Position numbers and translations under genes: made by a program. The notes below the pieces were generated by a model. That model had not been told where the DNA came from, searched no databases, and was given only the letters and a program-made list of their open reading frames with translations. Positions 1 through 8,472 of a DNA stretch of 64,000 bases are shown here, in pieces (the stretch's first letter is position 1; the number at the start of each line of letters is the position of its first letter). Origin of the DNA: Aureimonas sp. AU4 (GTDB lineage: Bacteria > Pseudomonadota > Alphaproteobacteria > Rhizobiales > Rhizobiaceae); the NCBI RefSeq assembly GCF_001463765.1, contig NZ_BBWK01000006.1, forward strand, positions 1 to 64,000, read 5' to 3'.

Positions 1-735
1 GGATCGGGGCAAGGCCCGGTATCCCGTCGAGCGGGCCACCCGCCACGGGCGACAGCGCGACGTCGACGCGGTCCGGCGCATCCGAGCCCGGCGCGGACGG
101 GGCCGCCTGCGGCTCCTCAGGAGGCAGCGGCGCGTCGAGCCAGGCGAACTCGTCGTGGTCGGCTCGCGCGGGGGCCGCTGCCGGTTCGGGCTCGGGTTCG
201 ATCGCGACGCCGCCGTCGTTCTCGGCCAGCGTGCGCTCGACCTCGGTCTGCGCGGGCAGCGCGGGCGCCGCCTCGTCGGCGGGGAAGCCGTCGAAGGCCG
301 GGGCGTCGCCCACCGGCCGGTCGTCGGCCTCGCGCTCGGGCGAAAGGCCCGGCTCGTCGAGCCAGGAGAAGTCGCCGGCCGGCTCGGCATCGGGCGGAAG
401 CGGCTCGTCGAGAAACGCGGTGGAATCGCCCCCGTCGGAGGGCTCGACAGAGGCGACTTCCCCTAGTTCAGAGTTTTTTTTTCCGTCGTGTCGCTCGGCG
501 ACCGGGGAGCGAGCGGCGTGATGCCGCCGGTGACGGGCGCGGAGGCGTCGGCGCCCGCCTCGGCGTCGGCATTGGTGGCGGCCGCCGCCGGCTGGTGGAT
601 CTCGGGGTCGAGGGCGCCGTCGCGCTTGGCGGTCGTGTCGTTGACGCGCGGCAGGTCGCTTCCGGGCGACACGCGCTCCTCCTCCTTCGCCCCGAAGGAG
701 AAGATGCGGCGGAAGAAGCCCTTTTGTTCGCTCAT
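1..735 (-). CDS. ftsY: Signal recognition particle receptor FtsY, N-terminal part, frame-broken and cut by window edge
   Basis: FtsY is the membrane-associated GTPase that docks SRP-bound ribosomes at the Sec translocon. Only the N-terminal membrane-targeting/acidic A region is in the window; the GTPase (NG) domain lies beyond position 1. The start at 735 gives MSEQKGFFRRIFSFGAKEEE, a typical alphaproteobacterial FtsY opening, and it sits right after mtaB as in other Hyphomicrobiales. The reading frame ends at 463 just after nine consecutive A on the coding strand (T at 474-482). Adding one A, or a -1 ribosomal slip, moves translation into a frame that I checked codon by codon: it has no stop from 473 to 1 and encodes an Asp/Glu/Pro/Ala-rich stretch of about 157 codons, as expected of an FtsY A domain. 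The gene is therefore probably intact in the cell, or decoded by slippage, rather than dead. Identity is inferred from the N-terminus and synteny. Confidence 0.8.
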
Positions 736-739
736 GACG

Positions 740-2032
740 TCAAGGTCCGATCAGGGGGCCGGAAGCGGCCGAGAGGGGCGCGGCGCGAAGCTCGCCGCCG
801 CTTTGAAGGCTCAAGGTAGCGTCCACGACCGTCCCGGGGAGCCCGGCGGCGATCTGGACGCTGGTGAAGTCGGGGCAGCGCCCGCGCCCGCCGCGCTCGA
901 CGAGCACCGGCCGACAGGCGCCGTCGAGGCTGGCCGCGTGGCGCCACTCGGCCGCCGCGCCGAGCGCGCGCAGCCGCGCAGCCCGCTCGCGAATCGCCGG
1001 CCCCGGCACCGGAGGCATCCGCGCGGCCGGCGTACCGGGCCGCGCCGAATAGGGAAAGACGTGAAGTCGCGTCAGGCCCGCTTCCGTGACGAAGCGCTCG
1101 GTCGCCTCGGCCATCGCCTCGGTCTCGGTCGGGAAGCCCGCGATGAGATCGGCGCCGATCACGATCTCGGGACGCTTGGCCAGAACGTCGCGGCAGAAGC
1201 GCAGCGCGTCGTCGCGCGTGTGCCGCCGCTTCATGCGCTTCAGCACCATGTCGTCGCCGGACTGCAGCGAGAGGTGGAGGTGGGGCATCACGCGCGGCTC
1301 GCCGCAGATCAGCTCCACGAGAAGCGGATCGGCCTCGATCTGGTCGATCGAGGAGAGGCGCAGACGGGGAAGCTCCGGCACGAGGCGCAGGATCTGCCCG
1401 ACGAGGGCGCCGAGCTTCGGCGCGCCCGGCAGGTCGGCGCCCCAGCTCGTCAGGTCGACGCCGGTCAGGACGATCTCGGGCGTGCCGCCCTCAGCGATGC
1501 GGCGCGCCTGACGCACGATCTCGCCTGCCGGCACCGAGCGCGAGGGTCCCCGGCCGAAGGGAATGATGCAGAAGGTGCAGCGATGGTCGCAGCCGTTCTG
1601 GATCTGGAGAATGGCGCGCGCCCGGTTTTCGATTGCCTCGACCATGTGGCCGGCGGTCTCGCGGACGCTCGCCAGATCGTCGATGCGCAACTTCTCGCTC
1701 GCGCCGAAGTCCGAGAGCCTTGCCCAGGTCTCGGCCCGCAGCTTGGCCTCGTTGCCCACCACGGCGTCGACCTCGGGCATGGCGGCGAAGCTCGCCCCTT
1801 CCGTCTGTGCCGCGCAGCCCGTCACGACGAGCCGCGCCTCGGGGTGCAGGCGACGCAGTCGGCGCACGCTCTGGCGCGCCTGTCGTACGGCCTCGGCCGT
1901 GACCGCGCAGGTGTTCACGACCACCAGCGGCTCGGCGGATGCGCCTTGCGCGGCGCGGCGGATGACCTCGCCTTCCAGCGTGTTCAAGCGGCAGCCGAAG
2001 TCGTGGACCTCGACGGGGGCGCTCTCGCTCAT
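740..2032 (-). CDS. mtaB: tRNA t6A37 methylthiotransferase MtaB
   Basis: This radical-SAM enzyme turns N6-threonylcarbamoyladenosine at position 37 of ANN-decoding tRNAs into the 2-methylthio form. The 430-residue protein has the MiaB/MtaB layout. An N-terminal UPF0004 domain carries Cys14 (GCRLNT), Cys42 (VNTCAVT) and Cys73 (VTGCAAQ) for the auxiliary 4Fe-4S cluster. A radical-SAM core follows with Cys148-x3-Cys152-x2-Cys155 ([10 protein letters not shown]). The CRLNTLEGE signature favours MtaB over MiaB. The ATG at 2032 overlaps the dapF stop by four bases (ATGA), so the two genes are translationally coupled; an open frame continues 20 codons upstream but runs into dapF. ftsY begins 5 bp downstream. 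The order dapF-mtaB-ftsY is common in Hyphomicrobiales. Confidence 0.93.
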   Translation of the reverse strand: MSESAPVEVHDFGCRLNTLEGEVIRRAAQGASAEPLVVVNTCAVTAEAVRQARQSVRRLRRLHPEARLVVTGCAAQTEGASFAAMPEVDAVVGNEAKLRAETWARLSDFGASEKLRIDDLASVRETAGHMVEAIENRARAILQIQNGCDHRCTFCIIPFGRGPSRSVPAGEIVRQARRIAEGGTPEIVLTGVDLTSWGADLPGAPKLGALVGQILRLVPELPRLRLSSIDQIEADPLLVELICGEPRVMPHLHLSLQSGDDMVLKRMKRRHTRDDALRFCRDVLAKRPEIVIGADLIAGFPTETEAMAEATERFVTEAGLTRLHVFPYSARPGTPAARMPPVPGPAIRERAARLRALGAAAEWRHAASLDGACRPVLVERGGRGRCPDFTSVQIAAGLPGTVVDATLSLQSGGELRAAPLSAASGPLIGP

Positions 2033-2904
2033 GCCGGCGCGTCGCGCGTGAAGGCGCCGGTCAGGGGATCGAGCCGGCCGGACCATTCCCATTGGGCGGG
2101 GCCGGTCATCAGGACGTGGTCGTCCTCGGTGCGCCAGTCGATCCGGAGATCGCCGCCCGGCACCGTGACGGTCAGCGCCCGCTCGGTGCGCCGCGTGCGG
2201 GCGGCCGAGACGGCGGCCGCGCAGGCCGCCGTGCCGCAGGCGAGCGTGAGGCCAGCGCCGCGCTCCCAGGTGCGGATGCGAAGATGCGTGCGGCTCAGCA
2301 CCTGCGCGAGCGTGATGTTGGCACGGTCGGGAAAGATCGGATGGTTCTCGAGGATCGGCCCGAAGCGCTCCAGCGCGTGGGCGTCGACGTCGTCGACCCA
2401 GAACACGGCGTGCGGGTTGCCCATCGAGACGGCGGAGGGCGAGTGAAGCACCGGCGCGTCGATCGGCCCGATCTGGAGCTCGATGGCGCGCGTGTCGTGG
2501 AACGGCTCGGCAAGCGGAATGTCGGCCCAGCCGAAGCGTGGGCCTCCCATGTCCACCGTGACGAGCCCGTCGGGGCGCTCGCGCGCCTCCACGATGCCGC
2601 CGCGCGTCTCGAACACGAAGTCGGACAGGCCCGTCTCGGAGCTGAGCGCCTGCACGACGCAGCGCGTGCCGTTGCCGCAGGCGCCCGCCTCCGACCCGTC
2701 GCTGTTGAGGATGCGCACATGGGCAAAGGTGCCCTCGATGCGCGGATCGTGGATCGCCATGATCTGGTCGAAGCGCGTGGCGGGGTCGGCGTCGAGCGCC
2801 CGCGCGGCGTCGGGCGTGATGCGGTCCGCGCGCCCGCGCAGGTCCGCCACCAGGATCTGGTTGCCGAGCCCGTTCATGCGGGCGAAGGGGACGTCTGTGC
2901 TCAT
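2029..2904 (-). CDS. dapF: Diaminopimelate epimerase
   Basis: DapF interconverts LL- and meso-diaminopimelate, the penultimate step of lysine synthesis and the source of the peptidoglycan cross-linking residue. The 291-residue product has both catalytic cysteines in their conserved settings: Cys76 in GACGNGTRC and Cys223 in LACGTAAC, one for each half of the pseudo-symmetric fold. The N-terminus ([15 protein letters not shown]) is typical. It is the first gene of the dapF-mtaB-ftsY unit, and the 82 bp between it and the TauE-like gene probably hold its promoter or are simply read through. Confidence 0.96.
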   Translation of the reverse strand: MSTDVPFARMNGLGNQILVADLRGRADRITPDAARALDADPATRFDQIMAIHDPRIEGTFAHVRILNSDGSEAGACGNGTRCVVQALSSETGLSDFVFETRGGIVEARERPDGLVTVDMGGPRFGWADIPLAEPFHDTRAIELQIGPIDAPVLHSPSAVSMGNPHAVFWVDDVDAHALERFGPILENHPIFPDRANITLAQVLSRTHLRIRTWERGAGLTLACGTAACAAAVSAARTRRTERALTVTVPGGDLRIDWRTEDDHVLMTGPAQWEWSGRLDPLTGAFTRDAPA

Positions 2905-2986
2905 GGGCCGGCCGTAGGAGAAGGGTCAGAGCGCATATGGCAAAGCGGGGCGCCGGATGCCAGCGATCTCAGGCGCCGCCGTTGCG

Positions 2987-3733
2987 CTAGAAATAGTAGA
3001 CCGCGAGCGCGAGGCCCACCGCGATCACCACGAGGCGGACGGCGGTCTGCGGCACGCGACGGGCGATCCAGACGCCGGCATAGCCGCCGAGCGCCACGCC
3101 CGGCGCCATCGCCAGAACCTCCGCCCAGGCGACGACGCCGCCCGACACGAAGACGAAGATCGCGACCAGCGCGATCACGGTCGCCAGAAGGTTCTTGAGC
3201 GCGTTGAGGCGATGGTAGTCGCCACCCTGCGTCAGGCCCAGCGTCGCCAGCATCATGATGCCCATGCCCGCCCCGAAGAAGCCGCCGTAGACGGCGGTCG
3301 GGAACTGCAGGAGGCCGGGCGCCACCCCCTTGCTTTGCATCGCCTCCGCCGCGTGGCGGGGCTTGGGCTTCAGCCACGGGCCGGCGGCAAACAGCGCGGT
3401 GGCGGCCGCCAACAGCCAGGGCACGAGCGACTGGAAGCGCGGGTTGTCGAGCGACAGGAGAAGCAGCGCGCCCCCGAACGAGCCGAGGATCGAGGCGGCA
3501 CAGAGCACGAGCGCCCCGCGTCCCATGCGCCGGATGTCGCTCCAGTAGGCGAGGGTCGAGGTGATGTAGCCCGGCAACTGCACGACCGAGGAGGTGGCGT
3601 TGGCCGAGATCGGCGGAACGCCCGCGAGCGTCATCGCGCCGAAGGTCAGGAAGGTGCCGCCGCCCGCCACCGCGTTGATCGCGCCGCCGAGGAAGCCGGC
3701 CAGGAACAGGAGGATCGCGATCGATGGGGTCAT
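2987..3733 (-). CDS. TauE/SafE-family anion exporter, inner membrane
   Basis: The 248-residue protein is almost entirely hydrophobic, with about seven to eight membrane segments. It starts with the family signature FLAGFLGGAINAVAGGGTFLTF and has a second, related half (YGGFFGAGMGIMMLATLG), as in TauE/SafE (DUF81) carriers for sulfite, sulfoacetate and similar small anions. The substrate cannot be read from the sequence. The ATG at 3733 was chosen because it places the first membrane helix at residue 4; the longer open frame would add 29 non-hydrophobic residues. It lies on the same strand as dapF, 82 bp upstream of it, and diverges from rplS. Confidence 0.85.
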   Translation of the reverse strand: MTPSIAILLFLAGFLGGAINAVAGGGTFLTFGAMTLAGVPPISANATSSVVQLPGYITSTLAYWSDIRRMGRGALVLCAASILGSFGGALLLLSLDNPRFQSLVPWLLAAATALFAAGPWLKPKPRHAAEAMQSKGVAPGLLQFPTAVYGGFFGAGMGIMMLATLGLTQGGDYHRLNALKNLLATVIALVAIFVFVSGGVVAWAEVLAMAPGVALGGYAGVWIARRVPQTAVRLVVIAVGLALAVYYF

Positions 3734-3927
3734 GGAAGCCGTGGCCGAGGACGGGGCGGGACCCGCCCTTACGCGATGGAGAGGGGCAGCGAAAGCGAGG
3801 CCCGCGCGCCGTCTCGACAAGCCATGGGGATGCGTGTAAGGGAGCCGCCTCGAACCTCAAAACAACTTGACCGTGACTCACGGCCATGACCGGCCCCGCC
3901 GGCATGCAACGAACCGAGGCTGACGCC

Positions 3928-4398
3928 ATGGACATCATCGCCGAACTCAATGCGCAGGAAGAAGCGCGCATCGCGGCCATCCGCACGCTGCCGACCTTCT
4001 CGCCCGGCGACACGCTGCGCGTGAACGTGCGCGTCACGGAAGGCACGCGCACCCGCGTCCAGGCCTACGAGGGCGTCTGCATCGCGCGCTCGGGCGGCGG
4101 CATCCAGGAGAACTTCACGGTTCGCAAGATCAGCTACGGCGAGGGCGTCGAGCGCGTGTTCCCGGTCTACTCGCCGATGCTGGAGTCGGTCGAGGTCGTG
4201 CGCCGCGGCCGCGTGCGCCGCGCCAAGCTCTACTACCTGCGCGACCGTCGCGGTAAGTCGGCCCGTATCGTCGAGGCGACCAACGCCCGCTCGCGCAAGC
4301 TCAACGACGACGCCCGCCAGGTGGCCGCCGAGGAGCGCGCCAAGGCCGACGCCGCCAAGGACGCCGCGAAGGCTGCGGCCAAGGAAGCCGCCGAGTAA
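3928..4398 (+). CDS. rplS: 50S ribosomal protein L19
   Basis: L19 sits at the 30S/50S interface. The 156-residue product carries the conserved core ([42 protein letters not shown]). A C-terminal tail of about 40 residues rich in Ala, Lys, Asp and Glu follows, a lengthening often seen in alphaproteobacterial L19. The ATG at 3928 gives the usual [12 protein letters not shown] start; an earlier in-frame ATG at 3886 would add 14 unlikely residues. The usual neighbours rpsP, rimM and trmD are absent here, so rplS is monocistronic, ended by the hairpin at 4442. Confidence 0.96.
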   Translation: MDIIAELNAQEEARIAAIRTLPTFSPGDTLRVNVRVTEGTRTRVQAYEGVCIARSGGGIQENFTVRKISYGEGVERVFPVYSPMLESVEVVRRGRVRRAKLYYLRDRRGKSARIVEATNARSRKLNDDARQVAAEERAKADAAKDAAKAAAKEAAE

Positions 4399-4441
4399 GG
4401 TCGGCGACGACATCGTCCTGCAACGCGGGACCGTGATGACG

Positions 4442-4472
4442 AGGCGTTCCGAGAGATCGGGACGCCTTTTTC
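4442..4472 (+). terminator. Intrinsic terminator after rplS
   Basis: A 9-bp stem (AGGCGTTCC paired with GGGACGCCT, one T-G wobble) with an 8-base loop is followed by five T at 4468-4472. It lies 44 bp after the rplS stop and would end the monocistronic transcript. Confidence 0.75.
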
Positions 4473-4490
4473 GTTTCAGGGAGACCGCGA

Positions 4491-5312
4491 ATGGACCGCT
4501 ACAGCCAAGCCAACCTCCTGAACTGGAACGAGCGCGCCGCGCTGCATTCCACCGATACGACCGGGTCCTACCGGATCGCGCAGGTCCTGGCCGGCGGCTC
4601 GTCGCTGCACGAGATCGAGGAGCGCGAGATCGGCGACATAGCCGGCCTCGATGCCGTCCATCTCCAGTGCCACATCGGGCTCGATACATTATCGCTGAAG
4701 CACCTGGGCGCGCGCTCGGTCGCCGGGCTCGACTTCTCGCCGGTCGCGATCGCGGCGGCCGATGATTTCGCACGGCACGCCGGGACGAGCGCCCGCTTCG
4801 TGGTGGGCCGCGTTGAAGAGGCGCCGGACCTCCTGGGGCGCGGGAGCTTCGATCTCGCCTTCGTGACCTGGGGCGCGATCAACTGGCTTGCCGACATCCG
4901 TCTATGGGCGCGCACCGTCGCCGCGCTTCTGCGGCCGGGCGGTCGTCTCTACCTGCTCGAGGGTCACCCGCAGATGAACCAGTGCGAGCTGCAGGGGGGA
5001 CGGCTGGCCTTCGAGTTCCCTCATGCGGGCGCAACGGACGAGCCGCTCGCCTTCGACGAGGCGCAGACCTACACGGGCGACGAGCGCTCGCTTTCGGCGA
5101 CGCGCAACTACGAGTGGATCCATCCTCTCGGCTCGGTGGTCGGCGCGGTCCTGGAGGCGGGCCTGCGGCTCGACTTCCTCCGCGAGCACGACCGCATCGC
5201 CTGGCGGGCCTTCGAGGGCATGATCGAGGACGGTGTCGATCTCTTTCGCCTGCCGCCGGGCATCGCGGCCCCGCCGCTCGCCTTCTCGATCGGCGCGACC
5301 CGCCCGGGCTAG
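4491..5312 (+). CDS. Class I SAM-dependent methyltransferase, substrate unknown
   Basis: The 273-residue cytoplasmic protein has a Rossmann-type methyltransferase fold. Motif I is degenerate at about residues 55-66 (VHLQCHIGLDTL), followed by an acidic motif II region (VAGLDFSPVAIAAA), motif IV (FDLAFVTWGAINWL) and motif VI (LLRPGGRLYLLEGHP). The LQCHIG form of motif I is seen in a bacterial subfamily annotated only as class I methyltransferase. The start is at the first ATG after the rplS terminator. Nothing in the flanking genes points to a substrate. Confidence 0.82.
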   Translation: MDRYSQANLLNWNERAALHSTDTTGSYRIAQVLAGGSSLHEIEEREIGDIAGLDAVHLQCHIGLDTLSLKHLGARSVAGLDFSPVAIAAADDFARHAGTSARFVVGRVEEAPDLLGRGSFDLAFVTWGAINWLADIRLWARTVAALLRPGGRLYLLEGHPQMNQCELQGGRLAFEFPHAGATDEPLAFDEAQTYTGDERSLSATRNYEWIHPLGSVVGAVLEAGLRLDFLREHDRIAWRAFEGMIEDGVDLFRLPPGIAAPPLAFSIGATRPG

Positions 5313-5436
5313 CGATCCGCTGCGCGCGGGTCTGCCCATCGCCCGATGACAAGGCTCGCGGGTGGTCAAGGGCGCCCGGGAGGTATATCCCCCCAACCGT
5401 ACCCGTCAGTCTCGCGAACCATCCGGCCGCTTTCCC

Positions 5437-6477
5437 ATGTCGATCCGCTCCGCCATCAACCGCCTTCCCGTCGACCGCTTTCTTCTGATGATGATCGCGA
5501 CGATCGCGCTCGCCGCCTTTCTTCCCGCGCGCGGGCAGGTCGCGGAGGCCTTCGACTGGGTTGTGTTCGGGGCGATCGCGCTCCTCTTCTTCCTCTACGG
5601 CGCGCGCATCTCGCCGCAGGCGGTCTGGGCGGGCCTTCTCCATTGGCGGCTGCAGGGGCTCGTCTTCCTGTCGACCTTTCTCCTGTTTCCGCTGATCGGC
5701 CTCGTCGCCGCGCCGATCGCCGATGCCGTTCTGCCAGCCGAGCTCGCCTTCGGCATTCTGTTCGTCACGCTCCTGCCCTCGACCGTGCAGTCGTCCATCG
5801 CCTTCACCTCGATCGCGGGCGGCAACGTTCCGGCGGCGCTCACCAGCGCCTCGGTCTCGAACCTTCTCGGCGTCCTCGTGACCCCGGCGCTGGTGCTCCT
5901 CCTCGCCCATGCGCAGGGCGGCGGCTTCTCGTTCGACGCCATCACCAAGATCGCCGTCCAGATCCTCGTGCCCTTCGCGCTCGGCCAGCTCTTCCGCCCG
6001 CTGATCGGCGGCTGGCTCGGCCGCCACAAGAAGCTGACGCAGGTCGTGGACCGGGGCTCGATCCTGCTCGTGGTCTACGCCGCCTTCAGCGAGGGCATGG
6101 TGGCGGGCGTCTGGTCGCAGCTCGAGTTCGGCGACCTTGCGACCGTCGTCGCCTTCGACATCGTGATCCTCGCGATCGTGCTGGCCTTCACCACGGCCGC
6201 CGCGCGCATCTTCGGCTTCTCCAAGCCGGACGAGATCGCGATCGTCTTCTGCGGCTCCAAGAAGTCGATGGCGACCGGCATTCCCATGGCCGGCATCCTG
6301 TTTCCCGGCCACGCGCTGGCGCTGATCGTGCTGCCGCTCATGCTGTTCCACCAGATCCAGCTTTTCGCCTGCGCGACGCTCGCACAGCGCTATTCGCGCC
6401 AGACCGCCGCGGTGCCCGAGACCACGGCCGCCGAGGCGATGAACAAGGAGCAGGAGGCGGTGGGCCTGAAGGTCTGA
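5437..6477 (+). CDS. Bile acid:sodium symporter-family (SBF/YfeH-like) membrane carrier
   Basis: The 346-residue protein has nine to ten predicted membrane helices and matches the bacterial SBF-like group, with FLYGARISPQAV near residue 50, TLLPSTVQSSIAFTSIAGGN around residues 112-131, and the late signature FCGSKKSMATGIPMAG. The paired crossover helices are typical of sodium-coupled organic anion carriers. YfeH-type members are uncharacterised for substrate. The ATG at 5437 places the first helix about 15 residues in; an in-frame upstream start at 5362 would add a hydrophilic leader without support. Confidence 0.85.
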   Translation: MSIRSAINRLPVDRFLLMMIATIALAAFLPARGQVAEAFDWVVFGAIALLFFLYGARISPQAVWAGLLHWRLQGLVFLSTFLLFPLIGLVAAPIADAVLPAELAFGILFVTLLPSTVQSSIAFTSIAGGNVPAALTSASVSNLLGVLVTPALVLLLAHAQGGGFSFDAITKIAVQILVPFALGQLFRPLIGGWLGRHKKLTQVVDRGSILLVVYAAFSEGMVAGVWSQLEFGDLATVVAFDIVILAIVLAFTTAAARIFGFSKPDEIAIVFCGSKKSMATGIPMAGILFPGHALALIVLPLMLFHQIQLFACATLAQRYSRQTAAVPETTAAEAMNKEQEAVGLKV

Positions 6478-6574
6478 GGCAGGGCCCCGCAAACGGCGAT
6501 CCATGCCTTGGCAAGCCGCCGTCCGGCGTGAGACGCTCGCCCATCTCCCATCCTCGCAGGAACGCCCCCGTCCC

Positions 6575-7378
6575 ATGAATCGCCGCCAGACGCTCCGCCT
6601 CGCGCTCGCGCTGCCCCTTGCCGCCATGGCCGGCGCGGCCTTCGCGCAGGCGCCGCTGCCCGATCTCGGCGGGCGCGAGGTGCGGATCGTCACCGAGAAC
6701 GCCTATCCGCCGCTCCAGTTCGTGGACCCGTCGAGCGGGCAGGCGATCGGCTGGGAGTACGACGCGGTGGCCGAACTGGCCAGGCGCCTCAACTTCAGGC
6801 CGGCCTACGGCAACTCCTCCTGGGACGCGATGATCGGGGCCGTGTCGGCCGGTCAGTTCGACATGGGCATGACCGGCATCACGATCCGCGACGACCGGCG
6901 CGAGAAGGTGGACTTCTCCGATCCCTACATGCGCTCGCAGATGGTCATGCTGGTGCGGGGCGACGAGACGCGCTTTCAGGACGCCGCCTCGTTCAAGGCC
7001 TTCGAGGGCGGGCTGGTCGGCGCGCAGGCGGGCACCACGCCCTTCTACACGGCGGTCTACGAGGTGCTCGACGGCAACGAGCAGAACCCGCGCATCAAGC
7101 TCTTCGAGACCTTCGGCGCGCAGGTCCAGGCCCTGCGCTCGGGCGACGTCGATCTCGTGCTGACCGACGGGACGGCGGGCGAGGGCTATGTTCGCATGTC
7201 GGACGGGGCGCTGAAGGTCGTCGGCCAGCCGCTCGGCACCGAGGACTTCGGCTTCACCTTCCCCAAGGGCTCGGATCTCGTCGCGCCCCTCAACGCGGGC
7301 ATCGCCGCCCTGAAGAGCGACGGGACGCTCGCCGCGCTGACGAAGAAGTGGTTCCTCGACTACAAGCTCGGCCAGTAG
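6575..7378 (+). CDS. Amino-acid-type ABC transporter periplasmic binding protein
   Basis: The 267-residue protein begins with a Sec signal peptide (MNRRQTLRLALALPLAAMA, cleavage probably after AFAQA). It then shows the family-3 solute-binding fold: VRIVTENAYPPLQFVD, the DAMIGAVSAGQFDMGMTGITIRDDR segment with the conserved ligand-binding Arg/Asp, and VDFSDPYM. It probably delivers a polar or basic amino acid to the permease encoded 4 bp downstream. No ATPase gene accompanies the pair. The ATG at 6575 is chosen because the signal peptide starts there; the frame extends 24 codons upstream. Confidence 0.9.
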   Translation: MNRRQTLRLALALPLAAMAGAAFAQAPLPDLGGREVRIVTENAYPPLQFVDPSSGQAIGWEYDAVAELARRLNFRPAYGNSSWDAMIGAVSAGQFDMGMTGITIRDDRREKVDFSDPYMRSQMVMLVRGDETRFQDAASFKAFEGGLVGAQAGTTPFYTAVYEVLDGNEQNPRIKLFETFGAQVQALRSGDVDLVLTDGTAGEGYVRMSDGALKVVGQPLGTEDFGFTFPKGSDLVAPLNAGIAALKSDGTLAALTKKWFLDYKLGQ

Positions 7379-7382
7379 CGGC

Positions 7383-8207
7383 TTGACCCCGTCTCCCGCC
7401 GGGCGCGCCGCCCGGGGCTTCGGCGCGCCGGACTTTCCCTGGTGGCTGGTGGCGCTCGCCGCCCTCGCGCTCGGCGTGGCGCTCGCCATCGCGTTCGACC
7501 CGGCCTACCGCCAGATCCTTTCCATCCTCTCGGCCGGCGTCGTCACGACGGTCCTCGTGACCGCCATGGCCTTCGCGGGGGCGCTGGCGCTCGGCCTTCT
7601 GGTGGCTCTCGCCGGGCGCTCGCGCAGCCGCATCGCCCGCAATGCGGCGCGTTTCTATGTGGAGGTCATCCGGGGCGTTCCGGTGCTGGTGCTCCTGTTC
7701 TGGATCGCGTTTGCCGCCATGCCGCTTCTCGTCTCGGCCTGGAACGGGATCGCCGCCCCGTTGCGGGTGATCGGGCTCGCGGGCGAGCTCCAGGTGCGCG
7801 ACGTGTCGCTTCTCGCGCGCGCGGTGATCGCGCTGGTGGTCGCCTATTCCGCCTTCGTGGCCGAGATCGTGCGTGCCGGCATCGAGGCGGTGCCGCAGGG
7901 TCAGGTCGAGGCGGCCGAGGCGCTCGGCCTCAGCCGCTGGCAGCGCATGCGCCATGTCGTCCTGCCCCAGGCGATCCGCACCGTCCTGCCGCCGCTCGGA
8001 AACGACCTCGTCGCGATGGTCAAGGACTCCTCGCTGGTCTCCGTGCTCGGCGTCGCCGACATCACGCAGATGGGCAAGGTCTTCGCGGCGGGCTCCTTCC
8101 GCTTCATGGAGACCTATTCGGTGGTCGCCTACCTCTACCTCCTGATGACGGTGACGCTGTCGCTGGGCGTGCGCGCCCTGGAGAGACGTCTGCGGGCGAG
8201 GCGCTGA
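7383..8207 (+). CDS. Amino-acid ABC transporter permease (HisM/GlnP type)
   Basis: The 274-residue inner-membrane protein has about five to six helices. The EAA loop that contacts the ATPase reads EAAEALGLSRWQRMRHVVLPQAIR at about residues 178-201. Other family marks are EVIRGVPVLVLLFWIAF and VKDSSLVSVLGVADI. It follows the binding protein by 4 bp and starts at a TTG with no clear ribosome binding site, which suggests translational coupling. The transporter would need an ATPase encoded elsewhere. Confidence 0.88.
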   Translation: MTPSPAGRAARGFGAPDFPWWLVALAALALGVALAIAFDPAYRQILSILSAGVVTTVLVTAMAFAGALALGLLVALAGRSRSRIARNAARFYVEVIRGVPVLVLLFWIAFAAMPLLVSAWNGIAAPLRVIGLAGELQVRDVSLLARAVIALVVAYSAFVAEIVRAGIEAVPQGQVEAAEALGLSRWQRMRHVVLPQAIRTVLPPLGNDLVAMVKDSSLVSVLGVADITQMGKVFAAGSFRFMETYSVVAYLYLLMTVTLSLGVRALERRLRARR

Positions 8208-8253
8208 GGCCCAGACCGTTGCCAAGCCCGGCGGGCGGGCGTATTTTGGAACC

Positions 8254-8379
8254 ATGCCAAGCGCCAGACAGCCTTGCCTGCTGCCGACCACGCTGGGGTT
8301 CTCCCCGGTGGAGGACCGCGCGCGCATGCCAGGCCGCTTCTTCTACCGGCAGATCTCGCGCGTCCACCTTCCGCGCTGA
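8254..8379 (+). CDS. Possible 41-residue small protein ahead of leuC (doubtful)
   Basis: An ATG-initiated frame of 41 codons lies in the 265-bp gap before leuC. It has no clear Shine-Dalgarno sequence and no motif I recognise; the product is basic at its C-terminus (RFFYRQISRVHLPR). It lacks runs of Leu codons, so it is not an obvious leucine attenuator peptide. It may be a leader, a real small protein or chance. Confidence 0.2.
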   Translation: MPSARQPCLLPTTLGFSPVEDRARMPGRFFYRQISRVHLPR

Positions 8380-8472
8380 CGACACCGGCGCCCAGCGGCG
8401 TCCGCTTCTTGCCTCCCGTCTGTCCCGTCCCCGTGCTCCGAGCCGGCGACGCTTGTTTCCGCAGGATCGTCC

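Noticed and set aside
488-2446. Long plus-strand open frame (652 codons) opposite ftsY, mtaB and dapF
   Set aside because: It is antisense to three well-supported genes, Arg/Ala-rich, with no domain; typical of high-GC shadow frames.
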